From Thermofilum sp. (GTDB taxonomy: Archaea > Thermoproteota > Thermoprotei > Thermofilales > Thermofilaceae), in contig JAJHRM010000085.1 in assembly GCA_020832965.1 (NCBI GenBank), positions 1-9,924 on the forward strand: a stretch of DNA of 9,924 nt, read 5' to 3'. Shown piece after piece: positions 5,809-9,924 of this stretch (position 1 is its first letter; each line of letters starts with the position of its first letter). A program made the translations under genes and the position numbers. The notes below the pieces were generated by a model. The model saw only the letters and a list, made by a program, of their open reading frames with translations. It was not told where the DNA came from and made no database searches.

Positions 5809-7406
5809 ATTGTCCAAATTCCATTCTTATAAATCACGCTATATTGATTGTCATATGCTTCAATGATATTTACGAGAAGATTTTTTGAAATATCAAGCCT
5901 ATAGGTATTGAAAGTTTTGTAGAACGTTGCAATGCAGTCGCACTGAGCTGTTTTACTCTTAGTAAGCGCAGGCAAGGGCTCCACGTTGATAGGACGCGCG
6001 TCTGCGCTGTACAGCCAGAAGTAGAAATCTAGTAGCACGTGAGCGCCCGATGCGCATACTCTCGTGTGTACTGCAGTGTATTTCGCTAAGAACGTCGCCT
6101 CGAACAAATCGTTCGCTGTTGGGAACGCTATTGGCGAAAAGCCCCACTTGACGACGGGCGACAGCGTAAGCAACAGCAAAGCAGCAGCGTACGCCGCATT
6201 CCTGTACCATGCGCTTTCGATAATTGATACCAGCACCGGCAACGCGGTGCTCACGTAGATCGAATACGGCACCATCCCCCACCTATTCATCGCCAGCGCT
6301 ACTGCTTGCAACGCCACAAGAATGTAATACAAGGCTGCCCAGCCGAGCTTCGCGCCGCGCTCGCCCCTTTCAGCGCCAAATATAATCATCATCGATGCTA
6401 TAAACCCGATGAGGAATCCTATAAATATCGTTAATTCTCTGAGATAATTATAAAGCTTCATTACAGGATTGATTGTTGGAACTATTAGCGTAGGTAGCGG
6501 ATTCGCCGGCTGCTCTATAAGCGCCATCAGCTGCACTATTGCTGAGTAAAGGCTACCGGATGCATAAAGCACGAGATTCACTACGAACCAGGCTGCGGAA
6601 GTTAATATCGCTAACAACATAAACCTTTTATCAAACATCGCTATTGCTAATAGCATTATCGGTACAATAAGCGATGTTGGATCTGAGACCAGGAATGCAG
6701 CGTAAATTACCACGTAAACAATTAGAGAATTCTTCTCAAAGAACCCTCTCTTGCGCTCTAATGATGCATTGTACAGTAAAGTTGTGAAAAGAGATAAGTA
6801 AGAAGCCCAAGCAAAAGGTGTCCTTCCATAATTAAATGGATTTAATACAGCTGCTAATACAATTGAAGGAACATATATTGATTTATAGAATTTACGTCCA
6901 ATGGTGAGCAATGGTAACAGATAAAATACTGGTAATAGCATCTGCACAGCGATTACACCGTGCAAAGGGTTAAGCCCACATATTACGGCGAAGGCAGCTG
7001 AGAAGTACGCGTGTCCGAGCGACGAGAACTCACCCTGTAGCGGCGCAACGTGCCCGAACAGCGCGCCTTTTACCGCTTCTCCAACAAAGCCCAGTTGATC
7101 GTTGTAAAGGGGTAGTGACCTCATGTACACCGCATAAGGCGCTGTTAAGAGTAGGAACCAGAGGATGAACGACAAGGCTATACAGTAAAAATCGTTATTC
7201 AAACGAGATAATAATAGTAACATAACTGTTACTATTGTTACTGCACTCGCATAAACAGAATCATCATATAAAAAGAACGGACTTTGCGTGACTACATCAA
7301 CATGTAAGCTATTCAAAGAGATTAACGATAGCGTGAGCATTACAGTTGCAAAGCTAATGGCCAACCAGCCAACCAATGGCAAGGCTCGCTCGGAAATCGT
7401 TTTCAT
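5796..7406 (-). CDS. Multi-pass membrane protein, possible GT-C glycosyltransferase
   Basis: This 536-residue protein has about ten to twelve hydrophobic segments in residues ~8-420 and a soluble C-terminal domain of ~100 residues (~430-536). After the third segment a loop carries YNDQLGFVGE (101-110); GT-C transferases such as the protein mannosyltransferase and GT39 groups keep a catalytic acidic residue in their first external loop, so Asp103 or Glu110 could play that part (inference). The tail ends in VIYKNGIWTIW, resembling the closing strands of external domains in archaeal membrane glycan proteins. It may transfer a sugar from a lipid-linked donor on the outer face, or act in polymerisation or transport; I cannot choose. 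A flippase of the MATE/Wzx type seems unlikely because of the long C-terminal domain. ATG 7406 overlaps the upstream stop as ATGA, indicating tight coupling. Confidence 0.82.
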   Translation of the reverse strand: MKTISERALPLVGWLAISFATVMLTLSLISLNSLHVDVVTQSPFFLYDDSVYASAVTIVTVMLLLLSRLNNDFYCIALSFILWFLLLTAPYAVYMRSLPLYNDQLGFVGEAVKGALFGHVAPLQGEFSSLGHAYFSAAFAVICGLNPLHGVIAVQMLLPVFYLLPLLTIGRKFYKSIYVPSIVLAAVLNPFNYGRTPFAWASYLSLFTTLLYNASLERKRGFFEKNSLIVYVVIYAAFLVSDPTSLIVPIMLLAIAMFDKRFMLLAILTSAAWFVVNLVLYASGSLYSAIVQLMALIEQPANPLPTLIVPTINPVMKLYNYLRELTIFIGFLIGFIASMMIIFGAERGERGAKLGWAALYYILVALQAVALAMNRWGMVPYSIYVSTALPVLVSIIESAWYRNAAYAAALLLLTLSPVVKWGFSPIAFPTANDLFEATFLAKYTAVHTRVCASGAHVLLDFYFWLYSADARPINVEPLPALTKSKTAQCDCIATFYKTFNTYRLDISKNLLVNIIEAYDNQYSVIYKNGIWTIWLR

Positions 7407-8413
7407 CCCTCGACGACTTTCTCGTATAGGGTAATGTACTCCTTAGCTATAATTCTCCAATCGAACCTTTTGGCGTATTCAACGCCTCTTGTCGAGTACT
7501 CTTTCCATTTGTTTAAGACCTCATCAACCGCTTGGAGCAGTGACTTAGCATCCTTGAAAAGTAGCCCGGCCCTTGATTCTGATATATGTTCACGCCTAGC
7601 ATCATTTCTATCATAGGCGATGACAGGCGTACCTGTAGCGAAGGCTTCTACTATCGGCAGACCGAAACTTTCATGTTTCGAAGTTAGTAAGTAGAAATCA
7701 GCGCTGCAGTATAATTTTGGTATCTCATGGTATGGCATATAATCCAAGCTTAATATACCGTCATAGTTATAGTTTATATTACGGGCTAGTAAAATAGCAT
7801 TACGATATTTACGTCTTATTATTTTGAAACATTTAATCAACAAATCCCTACCTTTAAGGTTGTTGTAAGCCGTTAGATTCAAGATTACAGGATAATGAAA
7901 ACCTGATTTATTCGACCTTCGGAGGCACGGCTTAAAGAGCTCAAGATCAACACCATTCGGTATCACCTTCCCTGAAATGCCGAATAGCTTAATCAGCTGC
8001 TCATTCGCATAATTAGAGACTGCGGTTATAAAGCGTATCCTTGGCAGTACCCTCTTGTACGCATACCTCAGGCCTATGTTCACGATTTTACCTTTAATTC
8101 CGGGCACATAGAGTGTTGGCGCATATCCATGCCATGTAAAGATGACATTGCGAATGTTCTGTTCAACAGCGACTTTGGCATAGGGATATGATGTGTGTAT
8201 GTGAATGACGTCGTAGTACTTCTTTTCACTAAGTAGCTCTTCAGGCCTTAGTTTTATGAGATGTACGTGCTTAGGAGGTTCAACCCTTAAGACTCTGGCT
8301 GCCACTGTGACCTCCACTCCGTGCGCTGTCAAGTATTTACTTAGGTTATCTACGACCGTCTTAAACCCTCCTGGCTCGTAGTATCCGAGGATCATTAATA
8401 CTCGGATCCCCAT
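7403..8413 (-). CDS. GT4 glycosyltransferase
   Basis: This is a canonical 336-residue GT4. YYEPGGFKTVVDNLSKYL (11-28) contains the GG loop of the acceptor domain, DVIHIHT (68-74) and FTWHGYAPT (92-100) follow, then ITAVSNYANEQL (129-140), VIPNGVDLELFKP (150-162) and the donor site HESFGLPIVEAFATGTPVIAYD (247-268) with Glu248 and Glu256. All hallmark positions are present, so it is probably active as a retaining, cytoplasmic-face transferase. ATG 8413 overlaps the GT2 gene by 19 bases and its TGA is nested in the start of the membrane-protein gene (ATGA). No alternative start improves the N-terminus. Donor and acceptor are unknown; the position early in the operon may reflect an early assembly step, which is only a guess. 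Confidence 0.95.
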   Translation of the reverse strand: MGIRVLMILGYYEPGGFKTVVDNLSKYLTAHGVEVTVAARVLRVEPPKHVHLIKLRPEELLSEKKYYDVIHIHTSYPYAKVAVEQNIRNVIFTWHGYAPTLYVPGIKGKIVNIGLRYAYKRVLPRIRFITAVSNYANEQLIKLFGISGKVIPNGVDLELFKPCLRRSNKSGFHYPVILNLTAYNNLKGRDLLIKCFKIIRRKYRNAILLARNINYNYDGILSLDYMPYHEIPKLYCSADFYLLTSKHESFGLPIVEAFATGTPVIAYDRNDARREHISESRAGLLFKDAKSLLQAVDEVLNKWKEYSTRGVEYAKRFDWRIIAKEYITLYEKVVEG

Positions 8414-9399
8414 ACGTCAAAGACCTTCGTGTAGTACAGGTAAATCAATCTTTTAGCTAAGTAAGGGCTTAGCAAGTATGTAAGCCCGAGGATGATCGAG
8501 GCAAGGCGGGTTATAGTCGTACCGTCCAAGAGGTTTACCGCGGCCTTAGCCAAGTACTTACCCCACCCACCATATATGCCACCTATGATCGTTGCTTCGT
8601 CGTATCCGACGTACTCACCGAGCCCAATGCGGTTTGCTAAAGCGACTAACATGTGCCTAGCCAAAGCATGTCTTGCCGCATTCTTAACGGCTTTAACAAA
8701 GCGAACTGTTGGATTCTTCACGGCTCTAACGCTACTAGCGCTCGTTCCAGAAACCCTATAGTACGTTAACCGCCTAGGGTCGTGAAGTATTGTCCCCTCC
8801 TCTGCGAGGGCCAACATAAATAACAGCACGTCAACGAGGTCTGGGAAGAGCCTAATGATGCTAGCCCACTTCATCGCGAAATCCTTTCTAACGGCCATAG
8901 AGCTTAACCTAAGCCCAAGGCGCCACCCATAGCGCTTAAACACCTTTAACTTATCCTCATGAGCGCTTGCGACGACGCTCTCGAAAATATTAGTCTTCTC
9001 AACTAACTTGTCGCACACCAGCTTACACGATTCATCAATTGTCACGACATTATTATGGTAATAAATTAGGGAGGGATTTGCTTTGAAAGTCTTCTCAATA
9101 ATCTTTAATCTTTCTGGGACATACATGTCATCGTCTTCGAGGAAAGTTATTACATCGCCGTTCGCCATTCTGGCGCCTAGCGCGACTTTCGCTCCTATCG
9201 AGGCGATGTCAGCAAGTATGCTTTTACCGCTCAATTTTCTGACAAGACAGTCAGCGTATTTGTCTTTGAAATTCTTAATTACAATGAGTTCATAATTATC
9301 CTCTATAGCCATGGAGTTAATAATACTTTTAAGCGCATCTTTTATGAACTCTCTTCTATTATATGCTATGACTATGACGCTTATGAATGGTTTAACCAT
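8395..9399 (-). CDS. GT2 glycosyltransferase
   Basis: This 334-residue GT-A-fold family 2 transferase would use a nucleotide sugar and a metal ion, probably with inversion. FISVIVIAYNRREFI (5-19) is the nucleotide-binding first strand; NGDVITFLEDDDMYVPERL (80-98) contains the DXD metal site at Asp89-Asp91; FPDLVDVLL (185-193) may carry the catalytic base. HDPRRLTYYRVSGTSASS (206-223) matches the usual acceptor-side loop. The C-terminal ~70 residues include an LGLTYLLSPYLAKRLIYLYY-like hydrophobic stretch that could attach the enzyme to the membrane; it is weaker than a normal transmembrane pair. ATG 9399 follows a 218-base intergenic gap, so this is probably the first gene of the operon. The stop is inside the following GT4 (19-base overlap). 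Confidence 0.93.
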   Translation of the reverse strand: MVKPFISVIVIAYNRREFIKDALKSIINSMAIEDNYELIVIKNFKDKYADCLVRKLSGKSILADIASIGAKVALGARMANGDVITFLEDDDMYVPERLKIIEKTFKANPSLIYYHNNVVTIDESCKLVCDKLVEKTNIFESVVASAHEDKLKVFKRYGWRLGLRLSSMAVRKDFAMKWASIIRLFPDLVDVLLFMLALAEEGTILHDPRRLTYYRVSGTSASSVRAVKNPTVRFVKAVKNAARHALARHMLVALANRIGLGEYVGYDEATIIGGIYGGWGKYLAKAAVNLLDGTTITRLASIILGLTYLLSPYLAKRLIYLYYTKVFDVWGSEY

Positions 9400-9617
9400 T
9401 TAGAAACTTCTTAGACTCTATGCGTAAATAGCATTACAAAAAGGCATTGATTTTCCTAATATAACCATTAGCATATTTAGCAAGGATAGGCTCTTAGAGA
9501 CTCGCATATGAACTTCATCGCGCGCAGCTAGCATTCATGAAAACGGCTTATAGCTGATCGTTTGAATCTTCATGCCCGCTACGTCAGTAAACGTTTAAAT
9601 CGAAATTTTAGTTTCTG
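9400..9617. other. Intergenic region between epimerase and glycan operon
   Basis: This 218-base AT-rich gap separates the epimerase stop from the first glycosyltransferase. I find no tRNA, C/D-box RNA or transposon ends. It holds candidate TATA elements before ATG 9399 and a second TATA-like TTTAAA at 9599-9594, 20 bases before a 12-codon minus-strand frame (9573-9535, MKIQTISYKPFS). That pair resembles the beginning of a leaderless gene whose remainder has been lost, but so short a frame can be chance. The gap is also where GC drops from the epimerase level to that of the glycosyltransferase genes. Confidence 0.5.
9425..9431 (-). promoter_or_regulatory. Candidate archaeal TATA element for the glycan operon
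   Basis: On the minus strand CTATTTA lies 26-32 bases before ATG 9399, the position expected for a TATA box serving a leaderless transcript. A stronger-looking TTATATTA occurs at 9464-9457 and would give a leader of about 35 bases. No clear BRE can be separated from the AT-rich background, so either, both or neither may be used. Confidence 0.28.
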
Positions 9618-9924
9618 TTATTTTTGCAATTCTTTGATAAGCTCATGAGCTGTGAATCTGACCGCTTCCCTTGAGCTCATGCTCGGCTTGTAGCCCAGCC
9701 TCTTTATCTTCTCGATCTTGAGCGCGATTTTCTTCACGTCGCCGGGCCACCCTACTCCGTGGAGCACGGGCTTGTACACTTTTTTTCACGCCGGTGAGCC
9801 CCATCGCCTTTATTACTTCGTCCGCGACCTCGTTGACGGTGATCCAGTCCTCGCTGGCCACGTTGTACACGTTGAAGCCCTGCCCGCTCTTCCTCCAAGC
9901 GGTCATCGTGGCCTCGACGGCGTC
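9618..9924 (-). CDS. NAD-dependent sugar epimerase/dehydratase C-terminus, frameshifted
   Basis: This is the C-terminal part of a short-chain (SDR) sugar-nucleotide epimerase, of the UDP-glucose 4-epimerase-like class. Reading from the edge: DAVEATMTAWRKSG, then FNVYNVASEDWITVNEVADEV, the typical NVGS-type segment, then the frame fails at a run of seven A (plus-strand T 9780-9786). Dropping one A restores VYKPVLHGVGWPGDVKK, then IEKIKRLGYKPSMSSREAVR and an end at TAA 9620-9618, all typical of the family. Read without correction, the frame runs to a stop at 9645-9643 with an Arg/Glu-rich tail that does not fit. The cause may be a homopolymer sequencing error, a true inactivating indel, or transcriptional slippage. 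It would supply a nucleotide sugar to the adjacent transferases. The N-terminal NAD-binding domain is outside the window. Confidence 0.85.

Noticed and set aside
9481..9600. C/D-box small RNA or tRNA in the intergenic gap
   Set aside because: Only partial C-box and CTGA-like matches with wrong spacing; no cloverleaf or CCA-type end could be built.
9643..9775. Arg/Glu-rich tail as a genuine alternative C-terminus of the epimerase
   Set aside because: The other frame over the same bases gives clearly family-typical sequence (VGWPGDVKK), so the tail is an out-of-frame artefact.
1..9924. CRISPR array or insertion sequence
   Set aside because: I found no regularly spaced repeats, transposase-like frames or long terminal inverted repeats.

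Overview
The window looks like chromosomal DNA of a hyperthermophilic archaeon, most likely a crenarchaeote (Thermoproteota). This is inferred from heavy use of AGG/AGA and ATA codons, tight gene overlaps without obvious Shine-Dalgarno sites, archaeal-type glycosyltransferases, FkbM methyltransferase and kinase-like proteins, and the lack of bacterial promoter or terminator signals. Every gene I can support lies on the minus strand, so biological order runs from high to low coordinates.

Layout in transcription order. 9924-9618: the 3' end of a sugar-nucleotide epimerase (NAD-dependent epimerase/dehydratase family) whose reading frame is broken by one extra A in a seven-A run. 9617-9400: a 218-base AT-rich gap with the best candidate promoters. 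9399-1693: a tightly packed run of glycan genes: a family 2 glycosyltransferase (GT2), a GT4, a multi-pass membrane protein that may be a GT-C-type transferase, three further GT4s, a NodB-type polysaccharide deacetylase and a GT4 cut off after its first ~200 residues. 1769-1089: an FkbM-type SAM methyltransferase whose N-terminal coding region collides with the truncated GT4. 1056-1: a thymidylate-kinase-like P-loop protein, overlapped by a nucleotidyltransferase-fold gene that runs off the window edge.

Together the genes suggest stepwise cytoplasmic assembly of a surface glycan (S-layer or protein N-glycan, or exopolysaccharide) on a lipid carrier. Five or six nucleotide-sugar transferases, a cytoplasmic deacetylase and an O-methyltransferase would decorate it, and one membrane protein could act on the outer face or in transport. 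No flippase, AglB oligosaccharyltransferase or initiating phosphoglycosyltransferase is visible; these may lie outside.

Composition is strongly mosaic. The 1-1060 block is about 62-73% GC in sampled 60-base blocks, the glycosyltransferase core is often 32-45%, and the epimerase end is about 53-62%. This fits a recombining low-GC glycan island between GC-rich flanks. The most notable points are the chimeric GT4/FkbM junction near 1690-1770, the epimerase frameshift, and a GC-rich patch inside one GT4 gene. I see no CRISPR array, tRNA, rRNA or recognisable insertion sequence.
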